A DNA stretch of 64,000 nt, taken from NCBI GenBank assembly GCA_008802785.1, contig VUYT01000011.1:496001-560000 (forward strand). The letters run 5' to 3'. Below are positions 33,955-45,085 of the stretch, piece by piece. Within the stretch, counting starts at the first letter, position 1. Every line of letters begins with the position of its first letter. Below the pieces are notes generated by a model. It ran no database searches, was not told where the DNA came from, and was given only the letters and a program-made list of their open reading frames with translations. The position numbers and the translations under genes were made by a program. The stretch comes from Symmetrospora coprosmae. Its lineage: Eukaryota; Basidiomycota; Cystobasidiomycetes; Symmetrosporaceae.

Positions 33955-36900
33955 TCAGAACTGACTGCTGGCATCGCTGGTACCGTCACTTGACTCGTCC
34001 TCCTCGTCCAGCTGTCTCTGCCTCGCTCGTGGAGAGTCGGCATGCCGCGACATTAGCTGCGCGTGAGCACCACTGTGCGCCTGCCTGTGCCCGTGTTGCT
34101 GCGCATGCTGAGATGCATGCGCGCGATGCTGCTGATTGTGGTGCCCGCCGTGTCCGTGATGTGGCTGATGCCGATGGTAGTCTCTGTCGCTCGAGCGGAG
34201 CACCTTGACCTCCTTTGCAGTCTGGACGTGCTTTTCATAGACATCCACGGCCGCCTTGTCAACGCGGAAGAGGCGGCTTTGCGACTGTCCCCCATCGCTG
34301 GCCAGGTCCACCGCCTGGCGATAGACGCGCAGATCGTCTGCACTGCTCTCGTAGCTGAGCTCGTTCGACAGATTCAGATTGCGGAACTGATCAACGTAGC
34401 TCGCGTACTCGGCCGCCTCCGAATCGGCGACTCGCGGATCGAGTAAGCGCAGTGCGAGACCTTCCGTCGTGCTCGCAGGGGGTAGATCCGCCGTCCGAGG
34501 TCCATTGGGTTCGCGACCGCCTCCGCTCGTTCCCCTCTCTGAAGCGGAGGCAGAGTGGGCCGGCGAGCTCATGCCAGGATGCGCTGACTTAGCGCTCGAC
34601 GGACCAGCATGGGCCTTGGCGGGCTCTCTACCGCGCTTTCCGCCTGGATGCAAGCGATTCAGCAAGCCCATGGCGCCGTCATGCAGCCTAAGTATTGGCA
34701 AGCGAGGCAGCAGTATCAGCTCGTGATCCGCAGCTGATTGAGCACCTCTCGAGACCAGCCTCACCTTGTAGAGACCTGGGAGGAAGTCGTAACGCGTGCT
34801 ACGGCGGGAACAGGTTTAGGCGAGCCTGACTTCCGCGGCTCTGGCGATCTGCCCGCATCAGAGCTCGCCAAGCTGTATCCCATGGTCCGTTGGCTCGTCT
34901 CGATCGACCTCCGGAGCGAGTCCCGTCGCTCCCGCTGCTGCCCTCGAAGGACCTCGTCTTCCTCGGGCTGCTCTGCCTCATCCTTCGCACGATACTCCAA
35001 TCGCTTGACAAACGGGCTCAGCTCCTGCAATTCTGGACCAGATAGACGGTGGTTGAAGTGCAGGCGCGGCAGCATATTGTGGCTGCTCTTGATCTGATAG
35101 GCGAACTGCTTGTCGATGTGCGTGTACTCGAGCGGGCGATAGCTGCATTGTGACCGAGATGCGGGTCAGCCAGCGCTCTGGTAGCGAATCAAATGCGAGA
35201 CGGACGCACTACTCTGCCCAATAGTCGATGTCGCGCTTGGCAGCCTCTTTCATGGTTGCCATGGCTTCTTCCTCTGTCATCTCGTTCTCGAGGTATTCCT
35301 TCGAGTACCACTGCCTGTAGTCCCTTCTTGCGATGCGGAGCGGAGCACCCATAGGCTGTTGATCATCCGGATCGTCGAAGCTCTCGCTACCTTTATTGTC
35401 TGCGAGCCGTTCCACTCCCAGCGTCGTACCGGCGTAGGGACCAACAGAGAGACTTGCAGCTGTACTCGCGCCGCTTGGAGTGGGCACAAGCGTTCCCGGC
35501 CCAACCTTGCTCGCAAGCACTGACGCAGGTGACGAGGCTCGTGTACCGGCAACCACGGTCGGCAGGTGTGTCTGCCCAGATGCAGACGTAATCCCCAGGA
35601 AAAGGTCGATGCTGGCCTGCTTGTCTGTGTCCAAGGCCAGGTTAGCATAGAAGCGCTTGACGCCTTCTAGTTTGTCTCGACCTTGCGATTGCCACTGGTT
35701 GCCCTTAAGGTACGTATCGCTCGTGTGAATCAGTGCAGATCCGCCATATTGGAAGGCGATCGTGTCGCCGTGTCTGCAAGGCCACTTCACGTCGGTCGAG
35801 CACCTTGGTGTCAGCTGGGACAGGCAGATCGCACGCACCGGTCAAACATGTTCATAAGGAGCGTGCTAGCGTCGGTAAATGGACCGACAAAACGTGGGTC
35901 CTCAATGATGCCCATGGCATACAGCTGGTTGCCAAACGCGACCTCCGCTATCGTGGCCTGCACTGCGTTTGTACGGCTACAGCACAGTGAGGGCGGCCTG
36001 GATCAGCTGTTGCAATATTTGCTAGAGTGCGCCGCTGCCAAAGTACTCACTCAACACAGTCGATGCAGTTGGTCCTGGCAATACCACGTTGCAGGCGCGG
36101 CAGGGTGCGGCGCGGCGGCAGGTCGAGACTACAGTGATTGACTGCTATCAGCATTTGCTGAACATCGGACAGTGAACTTCAGGCTCGCAATGGCTCACTG
36201 CTCGTGCTTCGGGATCCTGCTTGCTTCGGGACCAGCGTGAAAGAAGCCAAGCATATCGACGACCATCTGGGCCTTGTCCAGCGCCTCGCCGAGGAAGGCC
36301 TTCTTCTTCTTACTGGGGAGGCGGAATAGTAGCGGTCAAGTCAGATGAACACTTTCGCTTCCAGCCCGAGTCTGACGAGAGCACGCGGAGCACGCTCACT
36401 TCTTGGCCGCCTTGTGAACGTCAAAGTGCATGTACAGGATGTGATCCTTCTCCGGCAGGAACTGGTTGAGGTAGTCCAGGCACTGCACGTAAGGCCCCGT
36501 GAGTTTGGACTCTCGGGCTTCCGACTCCTTCTCCTTGACGAGGTTGTAGCAGATGATAGGCGACCCGTAGCGAGCGAACAGATCGTCAAAGTGGAGAGCT
36601 GCAGCCGAATGGTAAGGGTCGACAAGGTGCACTGATGGAAGCGGGTCAGCGCATCAGTCGGATTACCTTAGCTGCATAGATACGCAGAGAACGTACGGTT
36701 GATGGGCGGCTTTCCGAGGGTGCCAGTATTGATGTCCTGCTGCCAAGAGAGCGGAATGCTCCCGCGATGCTGAACGAAGCTCGAGTAGCGCGAACTTGGC
36801 ACTCGCTCCTCAGCTCGTCCCGGGGTTGCCGGAGCCGGCTGGAAGAACGATGTTGTGTATGCGTCACAGATGATCTGCTCGGTCTCGACTTCGTTCGCGA

Positions 36901-38650
36901 CGTGACCTTCGTCATTGACGCCTCGGCGCAGGAAGCGTGCTCCTGCAAAATAGCGTGATCTTCGGCCGATGACGGTTAGGTAGATGGGGCGCCCGTATAC
37001 AGAGACCTCTGTTCGATGAGACGCGTCAATCAATTCAAGCGCCGAAAGTCAGCTAGTCGCGACACTCACTGGCGTGCTCGAGAAAGCCATAGATGAGCGG
37101 CAGGATCCAGCAGCTTCGCTCTCTGCTCTCCGGGATGTCGTGCATCGTGTCCGAAAAAGCCGCTTCCAGGAGGTGATGATTCCAGACGAACTTGTCGTTG
37201 AAGCCCCAAGCGGCATGTAGCTTATCCGACGTCGACACAGGGGCGCCTGCTGTCTCAGTGTGCGGCTCGTGGAAGGCATGGTCGGCTCTGTAGACAGTCT
37301 GAGGCTGCGTCGCCACCTCAGCGGCATTCTGTGGCCGCGGTGGACGCGTCAAGTTCGTCTGTAGCGTATTCGTAATATCGTATGTGTAGCTGGTGTGCAT
37401 TGGCGTGTCAGATAAGCAGATCGAGCGCGGTAAGCAGATGGATGCAGTCGCCTACCTGAAGTAGAAATCCTTGGATAAATCAACCGCTTCGAATATGCTC
37501 CTCAGTCTGCAAGAACGTAGGATTTATGCTCAGCCCGCACTCAATGACAAGTCGACAGGTCTGCACGCACTTGAGCTCTTCGGCCCCGGTGGTCTTGCCG
37601 GCATTGCTGATGTAGATCATCTCGGATTTCGTGCATTGGTACAGGTAGTGTCCACCGAGTAGAGCCTTTTGGGCTCTGTCCTTGATGAGCACGAGGTACC
37701 TTGAAGAGCGGGAAGCGTTAGTTGCAGATCGAGCTGGGTTCGGCTGTTAACAAAACGCACCAGCCGACTGTGAACCGCGTGAAGCCGACGATACCTGAGG
37801 CACACACGAAGCAGGTCAACACACGCTGCGGAATGCGAGACGAAGGGTCAGCTTACCCCAGTAGGGATCCCTCAGCTGGGTGAGACCGCCGGTAGTCCGA
37901 TTGCCGTCGCCTATCATCTTCTTGAGGTCTGCGAGCTCTTGATTCGAGTACACGACGGCATCCTCGACGACATTCAGCTCGTGCGTTGCATCAGCCGGCG
38001 TGTAGTGGCGGTCTATCTTGAGGATCCGATGCCTGGTATCGCTTCTCCGCGCCGTCGACGCCACAATGTAGACGCGCTGTCGGGAGCGAGATGTCAGCGC
38101 ACGGAGGTGATAGCCCGAGCATGGGTGAACGAACGCTCTCTGTGAGCCAGACGGTGAAGCGCTCGAAGATGAGGCCTGTCTGGCTTTGCGGGCCCTCTTC
38201 CTGTGGCGACGGATGCGCCAGCGAGTCTGCGACGACAGGCAACGCGGGTGCATGTCCTCCTTTGGACAGCTTCGGCGATGCTGGAGCAGGCCCAGAGCAC
38301 ACTGCAGGCCCAGCTACTGATATCGACGATCCTCGTTGCGCAACACTCTTGCTGTCGCCGCTGCTGGTTCCTGTCCTCGGCCGGCGAGCATCGTCCTCGC
38401 CGCTTTCAGCCAGCCTGAGGCCGACCGGCCTCCCGCTGGGCGTCGTCGCTTCATCCTCCTGAATGGAATCGAAAGACTGAGCCGATACGGATGTCGTCGT
38501 CGTGGTGGTCGTCGTCTTTACCGCGTCCACCGTGTCCGTTGCCGCCTGGTCGTCCACCCGGACGCCTCCGCTGCCGCCGTCATTGCCGTCGCCCTTTGTG
38601 CGGGCCAGCTGAACGTCGCCGACTTTCGCGAAGGCTGTCTCTCTGCTCAT
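33955..38650 (-). CDS. FIG4: FIG4-type SAC-domain phosphoinositide phosphatase
   Basis: CDS complement(join(33955..34687,34765..35142,35210..35773,35839..35976,36051..36128,36199..36312,36400..36631,36697..37008,37070..37389,37456..37506,37571..37699,37761..37794,37857..38076,38135..38650)), 1272 residues, 14 exons. It removes the 5-phosphate of PI(3,5)P2 and works with the Fab1/PIKfyve and Vac14 complex on vacuole/endosome membranes. SAC-domain landmarks: [68 protein letters not shown], and the catalytic CX5R loop C664-IDCVD-R670, followed by [11 protein letters not shown] and the FYAN segment. Yeast Fig4 is about 880 residues; the excess is a disordered 165-residue N-terminus, a Ser-rich linker and a His-rich tail. 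Head-to-head with NAT copy 1 (158 bp). Confidence 0.93.
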
Positions 38651-38808
38651 GGCCACTGACCGTGCCGCTCTGTCCGACTGACTCGCATACTATAGCACGT
38701 CCTTCCTTCCCTTCCTACCTCCCGCTGCAGAGTCGCCGTCTGCCAGAACGCCTCACCCCGAAGCCCCTGGCACGTGGAACCGGTGTCGACGTCGTCGCCC
38801 AAGCGGTC
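38651..38808. promoter_or_regulatory. Short shared promoter, FIG4 / NAT copy 1
   Basis: Only 158 bp lie between two divergent start codons. A CTATAG-type AT-rich patch near 38688-38695 is the only core-promoter-like feature. Confidence 0.4.
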
Positions 38809-40147
38809 ATGAAGATCCGCCAAGTGCAGTCGATGTACAGCCAGGAGCAGCTCACGGATTATCTCGAGAGGATTCGATGGTCTGGTCCCCAGCCCGAGCC
38901 AACCCTGGACTGCCTATGAGGCTATGCATCCGAAGATGCAGGATTCGGTTCTGACGTTGCTGGACCTACCCCGCTTCACTCCGCAGAACACGCCTGATGC
39001 GAAAGCATCTGACCTCGATACCATTTTGTAATACATTTATCGTCTATGAGGAACCCATCGCTGACCTCGATGCGTGAGTGGTCGAAGCTACATTCGTAGT
39101 GACCGACCGAGAGGTTGACCTTCTTGGCGTACCTGCAGTCAGGAGCTTTTCGAACGCCTCGTCCGCAATCGCGGAGGCTCCTTCTGCTTCGGACAAAACC
39201 TCCTCTTCCTCGAGATGCTCCGTGCCCTTGGTTTTCGCTGCTACAGCACTGCGGCTCGCGTCAACGCCCATCACTCTACGAGCGAAGATGTCCAGGTGCA
39301 CGGCGAGCATTGCAGAAACCGGGCCATATCGATAGGCTGATCCTCGTCTTAGCTGACTTCCAGTTCGGAGGTCTGACCCACATGCTCATCTTCGTCTCCT
39401 TCGAGACAAGGCTGGAGCAGCCAGACGAAGGCAGCCTGTACCTCGCCGACGTCGGCTTCGGGTCCATGCGATTCACGAAACCTCTTCTGATCAGTGCGTC
39501 CATCGGAAAATCCCTATGCGAACGCGTTATCGTGAGCCGACCTGGTCTGGCTTAACTCTGACTTTCTGCCAGGCGATTGCGCGATCACCCGGGTCAGCCC
39601 GAACGAGGAACATCGACTGCTCCGAATGCAACACCCTGCATCAGCTCTGGAACCCAAGCTTGCAGATACCGGCTCTCCGTCGCTCCCGTTGGGAATGGAG
39701 TATGGCGTACAGTATCGCTCGCTCGATGAGCAAGGTCATCCCGCCTTCGCATGGAGAACATGCTATGCCTTCACTTTGAACGAGATGACCACGGAGGAGT
39801 AAGCACAAAGGAAATTTACATAGTCTCGTACGGCTCACTAGCTGACTGAAGGCTCGCACAGCTATGCTGCTCTGCATTTCCGGACCTGCCGAGCTCACGA
39901 AGGCTTCACATCCACCATCAAGGCGTCCCTCCTCGTCATGACAACCGACGACCTCGATGCTCCGCTCGGGAAGCTCACACTCTTCAACGACACCTTGCGG
40001 AGGTACTTTCCCGGCTGCGAAGTGGAAGAAATCAAGCTGGAGACTGAGGCGGAGAGGCTTCGCGTCCTGCGGGAGGAATTCGGACTGGGCAATTTGCCGT
40101 CGGATGCGGAAGCCACGATACGGGAGAAGGGTCTTGCGCTCCCGTAG
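38809..40147 (+). CDS. NAT: Arylamine N-acetyltransferase, copy 1 (defective-looking splice donor)
   Basis: Inferred CDS join(38809..38915,38987..39073,39139..39295,39364..39493,39573..39798,39862..40147), 330 residues. It transfers an acyl group from CoA to arylamines or hydrazines via a Cys-His-Asp triad, all present: Cys81 in RGGSFCFGQN, His123 in LTHMLIF, Asp146 in LADVGFG. Exon order and lengths mirror copy 2 (107/87/157/130/226/286 against 107/87/155/132/226/283). The first intron would begin ATGAGG at 38916 instead of GTGAGG, so the donor G is replaced by A. Without splicing, TGA at 38917-38919 ends the protein after 36 codons. Translation from Met40 in exon 2 could still give a shortened enzyme. 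The other five exons look fully constrained, so the lesion is recent, tolerated, or a non-canonical AT-AG intron. Confidence 0.8.
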
Positions 40148-40482
40148 GGACTATGTGAGCTGCTCCTGCAGTGAACTAAGGTGTAATAGAGACTCGTATG
40201 CTTTGCCTGTATGCTCGGGCGTGATGGTGACAGCAACGCGAGTGGCAAAGAGCCTTGCTCCGACTGTGCCTGCCCAGACCTGCACTGCACTGCCTTGCCT
40301 CCGCTCTTCTCCACCGTCGCACCCAGCTTCACCGCGCCTAGCTCTCTTCTATCGTCAGCATCGAGAAGCGGAGGCAGCGTGCGAGTCGACCTCCTGGCAC
40401 GCGTCAACAGGCGAAGCACCCTCGAGCTCGCCGACGCATCCCCGCGAGAACCCATCTTCCGCACAACACGCGATTCCTGACG
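40148..40482. other. Spacer between tandem NAT genes
   Basis: 335 bases serving as terminator of copy 1 and promoter of copy 2. It is Ser/Cys-codon-like low complexity in all frames, and I see no gene. Confidence 0.5.
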
Positions 40483-41804
40483 ATGAAGATCCGGACCGTG
40501 CCGTCGAAGCTCACGCACGAGCAGCTCCAGGCGTATCTCGGCAGGATCTCCTGGACCGGCGATGTCCCGGAAGTTACCCTCTCCTGCCTGTGCGGCTTCT
40601 CGGATCAGGCCGAGTGTGTCCGAAGGCGCTGATAACGGCGATCTTGCGTGTACGAACCATGGCTCGGCTAGAACACTCCTCATGCGCAAGCATCTCACCT
40701 CCATACCCTTCAGCAACCATTTCATCGCCTACCAAGAGTCAATCCCAGATCTCGATTTGTATGTCGCCCCTCGGCGCCTGTCACAGCGGAGCCCAAGCTT
40801 ACACCTCAGGCAGCGACAAGCTCTTTGATCGCCTCGTGCGGCAACGCGGTGGCTTCTTCTGTTTCGGTCAGAACCTGCTGTTTCGCGAGGTGCTCCGCGC
40901 CATAGGCTTCCGATGCTACTCGACCGCTGCTCGGGTGAACAGCGAGCACGCAACCAGCGAGCAGATCTGTGCGTACCTTGTCGTACTCCTTGCGTGATCT
41001 ATGCGCGCAGCTGACAGCGTCGACCAAACAGCTCTCGGTGCGCTCAACCACATGAGCATCTTCGTCTCGCTCGAACCGCACGAAAACGAACCAGACGAAA
41101 ACCACCTCTATCTCGTCGACGTCGGATTCGGTGCCCTGAACATCAACGCGCCACTTCGCCTGTGTGAGCAGACATACTGCTCGGATACATCATCCCCTTG
41201 ACTGACGCGAGTATCGCCTGACAGGCGAAGGAGCCGACATACATGGCGCAGTGAATGAGCAACACCGCATAGCTAAAATACAGCATCCCACTTCGTCACT
41301 CGAGCCAGAGCAAGTCAAACCTGGGACAACAGATCTGCCGCTTGGGTTGGAGTTCGCGTTGCAGTACCGAACGCTGAAGCCAGATGGCGAGCCTGCACAT
41401 CCATGGCGGACTTGTTATGCATTCGGCCTGACAGAGATGTCATCTGATGAGTAAGTCCGCGGTGTCGCGAAGTCTAGCCACGCAATGCCTGTGACCGCGT
41501 CTGACATCCTTGTGTCGCTAGTTACGAATCCTTCCACTTCTCAACCTGCCGCCGAAGCCCTCTCTTCAGCTCCAACATTGTGGCGAGCGTTCTCATCGAC
41601 ACAGGAGACGAGCATCAGCCACTAGGCAAGCTCACCATTTTCAATGAGAAGCTGCAGAAGCGCCTGCCTGGTGCTGAACCGGAAAAGACGACCATCAAGA
41701 CTGAGAAAGAACGGTTGCGCATTCTGCGCGAGCAATTCGGTCTAGGCGATATTCCTGACGATGCAGAGAGTGTCGTCCGCCATAAGGGCTTTGCTCTGCC
41801 ATGA
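40483..41804 (+). CDS. NAT: Arylamine N-acetyltransferase, copy 2
   Basis: CDS join(40483..40589,40672..40758,40814..40968,41032..41163,41225..41450,41522..41804), 329 residues. Same enzyme class as copy 1, with the triad at identical positions: Cys81 (RGGFFCFGQN), His123 (LNHMSIF) and Asp146 (LVDVGFG). Domain 2 beta strands (LPLGLEFALQYRTL, WRTCYAFGLTEM) and the C-terminal segment KLTIFNEKLQKRLPG are intact. All five introns have GT-AG ends, including intron 1 with donor GTGCGG at the place where copy 1 has ATGAGG. In fungi such enzymes N-acylate toxic aromatic amines, including products of plant benzoxazolinones; the acyl donor here is unknown. The stop is 41 bp from the convergent carbonyl reductase stop. 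Confidence 0.93.
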
Positions 41805-41845
41805 GCCTTTATGTATGCTACACATCCATGCGCGCACTGCGGCCA

Positions 41846-42877
41846 TCACCACACGCTGATCGCACCATCGCCCGTATCATTGACGCTCTTGTTCTCCCAG
41901 AACTCGCCGCTTGCGCCCTGGATGTCGCCCACTGCGCATCGTACGGGGATTTTCCCGCCCTCCTCAAGTGTCTTAGAGGGCTTGCCGAGGATCTTGCCCA
42001 TATCGGAATCGACCCTGAAGCGGCGAGGAAGTTATGTTAGCGGGATTTGTGGATACAAAAGTACCTTCTGCGCTCACCATCCCGGGCAGCAGGCGTTGAT
42101 AAACTTGTCGCTGTTCGCCGCGGCCAATGCCTTTGTGTATGCGAGGACGAAGGCCTTGGAAATGCAGTACGGAGACTTCTTGAAGCCGGCATCGGGCTCC
42201 TTGCCTTCCTTCAGCAGGCCCTCGTACTCGGACAGGAGCGCATCGACCTTCTCGAGCGAGGCTGCAGAATCCCTGATCTTGCCCTCTGCCGTCTTGCCGT
42301 AGCCGTTCAGGTGCGCCGCCACCGACGCGATGTTGACGATCCTGCCCTGCGACTTGACGAGCGGGAGGAAAGCTTCGCACATCTGGGCAGTCGCAATGAT
42401 GTCTGTCTTCAGCATCGACCGCGCGATGTCCTGCAGCTATGAGGCGACTCACCCTCTTCGTTCCATAATAGTTCGTGTTCAGCGTCTTCATCACGCTGTC
42501 CGGACTGTACTTTTCGGAATAGTCCACGTTGACGCCGGCATTGTTGATGAGCGCATCGACGCCGCCTTTGCCCTGCTCCTTCTCGACCTTGGCCGCGAAC
42601 GCCTCGATGGAGGCCGGGTCGGAGACGTCGAGCTTGACGGAGTGAAAGGTGTGGGGATCTTTGGCCTCTGGCAGGTCCGTTCCGGATCTCGATGTGAGGT
42701 AGAGCGTGTATGGGGTCTTGGAGGACGAGAGGAGCTGCACAATCCCGAGTCCGACTCCGCGGTTCTGGCAAGAGCACGGTTGTACTACTGTCAGCTCGGT
42801 GCGCATCGCTGGAGATCCAGGCACGGTCGCGTCCGAGATCGACGTACGGCACCAGTGACTATGACAACGGGAGACAT
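41846..42877 (-). CDS. Carbonyl reductase-type short-chain dehydrogenase (CBR1-like)
   Basis: CDS complement(join(41846..42014,42078..42382,42453..42764,42848..42877)), 271 residues. NADPH-dependent reduction of carbonyls (quinones, ketones) in the cytosol is the usual role. Motifs: cofactor loop TGANRGVGLGI split by intron 1 after TGA, LDVSD, NNAGV, NTNYYGTKR, NIASV (catalytic Ser region), and PYCISKAF with the YxxxK dyad, then CCPGWVDSDMGK. The insert of about 35 residues between NIASV and YCISK is the long loop that marks CBR1-type monomeric enzymes. It ends GDGAISVW, close to the human CBR1 end. Exon 1 is only 30 nt. It sits tail-to-tail with NAT copy 2. Confidence 0.92.
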
Positions 42878-43779
42878 GGAGGGCTGATTGATTTATGTGC
42901 AAGCAGCTGAGAGAGCAGCCTGCAGGAAGGTAGAGATGGAGATGCAAAGAGAGCAAAGGCAACGGGAAGAGCCACATCGCATCATCGGCGAACCTGACGA
43001 TTGTCACGTGCAGGCGCACGGAGTTGCCACCCGCTTCTCAGACGACAGATACGATACTCTCTCACGATCATACATTGCAGATTCGTCACGACGATTGGCT
43101 GAACATGCGGATCCTGCACGCCAGGATCGGCGTTCTGGCTCATCGCGAAGATGGGGCTGCAGAAATGCAAAGCAGCAAGCGGGCGTCAGAGATTGGGGTC
43201 CAGCGGACTCTCCTCGATATCGCTGGGACCCTCGGAACCTCGTCACTAGAGAGCAGAGCAGAGCGACGCTTGCGGAATAGGCGACGACCCTGCCGCCGCG
43301 CGGCTTGGCCTTGAAATGTCGACCAGCATGCACCGCGCTCCCAGTCGCGGCTGTGCTGTCTTACGCGGCGCTGAGGATCGAGGATATCAGCATGGCGCGA
43401 GGGCCGGGGCACCCGGGGTTGGGTACATGAAGGGGAGCAAGCCCCGTCCTGCGGATGTCAGCTGGTCAAGCGGTTGTACGGCCGTGTGCTCGTAGCATAT
43501 TCGTGGAATTGGAGCGGTGTCGATTCGCTTGTGAGCAGAGCTCTTGTGTGTGATGTGTAATGGAACAACAACGATATGTGTCGGTCTTGATGCGCCTCTC
43601 GCTCTGCCTGGTGTAGGCATCCTGCAACGCCTGGACTGCGCAGGGGAACGCGCATCAGCGTGTGCGAAACAGAGCGAGAGCGGTTGCTCGAGCATGAGCA
43701 TAACGTATACGCACGAGTAGTGGTCCGAGTCGACGTTGTCGACAGACCCCCCAAGACGGACGCCCTTCCCTGCCGTTTC
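42878..43779. other. Intergenic region
   Basis: About 900 bases between the carbonyl reductase start and the MDM35 3' end. Several short open frames occur on both strands without recognisable protein. It should hold the reductase promoter. A small unannotated RNA or peptide gene cannot be excluded. Confidence 0.45.
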
Positions 43780-44198
43780 TCACGCGTCCATCCCCACGTC
43801 TTTTGGCTTCTTCAACGGGAACTCCTCCCTCGCTTCCGCTACCAACGTCTGCAGCTCTTTGTCATTCAGTCCGTCCTGTGGTGGCCCGGATGTCAGCTGG
43901 GACATCTGTCACCGAGAGACGACCGACCCGCTCGCCGCGTCGCCCGCACCTCGAGACACGTCCTGTACGCCCTCCACACGTTCCCGCATCGCTTCTCGTA
44001 CTCTTCCGACTTGCTCCTCAGCTTGTCCTGCCTCTGGACGTCGCTGCTGCTCAGCTCGCGGTTCTCGCTGCTCGGGTGCGACTGCGCGGTGGGCGTCGAT
44101 GACGGCGCTGCGAGCTGGAGGTACTCGGAGAACCAGTGGTTGAAGCAGGCGTCGTACTTCTTCTTCAAGGGCGTGCATGGTGGATGCAGCGAGTCCAT
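43780..44198 (-). CDS. MDM35: Mdm35/TRIAP1-type twin-CX9C mitochondrial intermembrane-space protein
   Basis: CDS complement(join(43780..43875,43950..44198)), 114 residues. It acts as the partner/chaperone of Ups/PRELI lipid-transfer proteins that carry phosphatidic acid and phosphatidylserine between mitochondrial membranes. Seen: CTPLKKKYDACFNHWFSEYL (first Cys pair, CX9C) and YEKRCGNVWRAYRTCLE (second pair, CX9C), then KELQTLVAEAREEFPLK, the family's C-terminal helix. Between the two pairs is a Ser/Pro-rich linker of about 25 residues that is short or absent in yeast Mdm35 (86 residues). The intron is phase 0. It is divergent from SUS1 with only 120 bp between starts. Confidence 0.92.
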
Positions 44199-44318
44199 GG
44201 TTGCACGTCGATATGATGTGTGATGTGCGAAAAGGTGGGAGGTCGACCCGATGCTCCTCCACGGGGGGCCAGACTTGGCTCCGGACAACATCATCCGCAT
44301 CACAGTAGCAGCAAGACG
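44199..44318. promoter_or_regulatory. 120-bp bidirectional promoter, MDM35 / SUS1
   Basis: Only 120 bp separate two divergent start codons, so both core promoters and 5' UTRs must overlap or be minimal. No TATA box is visible. Confidence 0.5.
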
Positions 44319-44828
44319 ATGAACGGCGGCGCATCCTCAGCGCCTGTACCACCACCAGATGGCGACAAGGACGTCGCCGAACTCGTCGCCAGCCTGCAGG
44401 CCCGCTTGGAAGCGAGCGGCGAGTGGGAGCGTCTCCTCAAGACGCTCCGCAAGGGACTGCAGGACAGCGAGTGGGACAGCAACCTGCGCGAATACGCCAG
44501 AGGTGCGCTTTGCGTTGCTCATCAGCGACTGTGTGCAGTGTGTTGTGCAGCTGCTGAGAATTGAGACTGCTGTATCCGCAGACAAGGCCATGGAGCAGCA
44601 GGACGGCGCAGTAGGCCTCAGCAGCCTCGTCCAGCTCGTACAGCCGCAAGCCAAAGGTGTGCATCTCTCATCTCGTCTGCTATGCCGTTCTGTCTGTCAT
44701 AGCACAAAGTACTGAGACTGACGCTCTCTCTGTGCCGCTCGCCTCTCGCAGTCACAGTCCCCGAAAGCCTCAAGGACGAGCTCGCAGCCGCCATTCGCGC
44801 CTTTGTCGAGCAGAACGTCGAGGAGTAG
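44319..44828 (+). CDS. SUS1: SUS1/ENY2 transcription and mRNA-export factor
   Basis: CDS join(44319..44502,44582..44656,44752..44828), 111 residues. This small helical protein is shared by the SAGA histone-H2B deubiquitinase module and the TREX-2 complex at nuclear pores. Visible: the N-terminal helix SGEWERLLKTLRKGLQDSEW, then LSSLVQLVQPQA, then VPESLKDELAAAIRAFVEQ, the typical end. Family members are about 95-100 residues; the extra residues are a Pro/Ser N-terminus. It has two introns with phases 1 and 1. Yeast SUS1 is also unusual in carrying two introns. Confidence 0.92.
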
Positions 44829-45085
44829 ATATCGATGCTCTCGGCACACTGTCACGGACACACGAATGCACACGCGCATCGTCGAGCGGCGCTCGCCCAT
44901 TGTGGTCCGGCTGGCAGGCGGTCGCAGTTGGGATGCCCATCCATCCAGAACCCCCTTGATACGGCCTGCAAATACACCGCACATCAGCAAGTAGGGAGTG
45001 GTATCCATCCTACAGCAGGGGCCTGTTCTGTCTCCGTCGCATCATCATCATCAAGCCGCGTGACCCTCAGCAAGTCGCGACAGAG

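Noticed and set aside
38809-38919. A stand-alone 36-codon peptide gene
   Set aside because: It aligns exactly with exon 1 of the downstream NAT paralog; it is the first exon of NAT copy 1 with a damaged donor.
42409-42450. Very short 22-nt intron (GTGAGT to CTGCAG) in the carbonyl reductase
   Set aside because: Too short to splice; a 70-nt intron ending GCCCAG at 42383 restores the SDR sequence YYGTKR-MCEAF.
42888-43754. Several 90-130 codon frames between the carbonyl reductase and MDM35
   Set aside because: They conflict with each other on both strands, none has a family signature, and no splice structure improves them.
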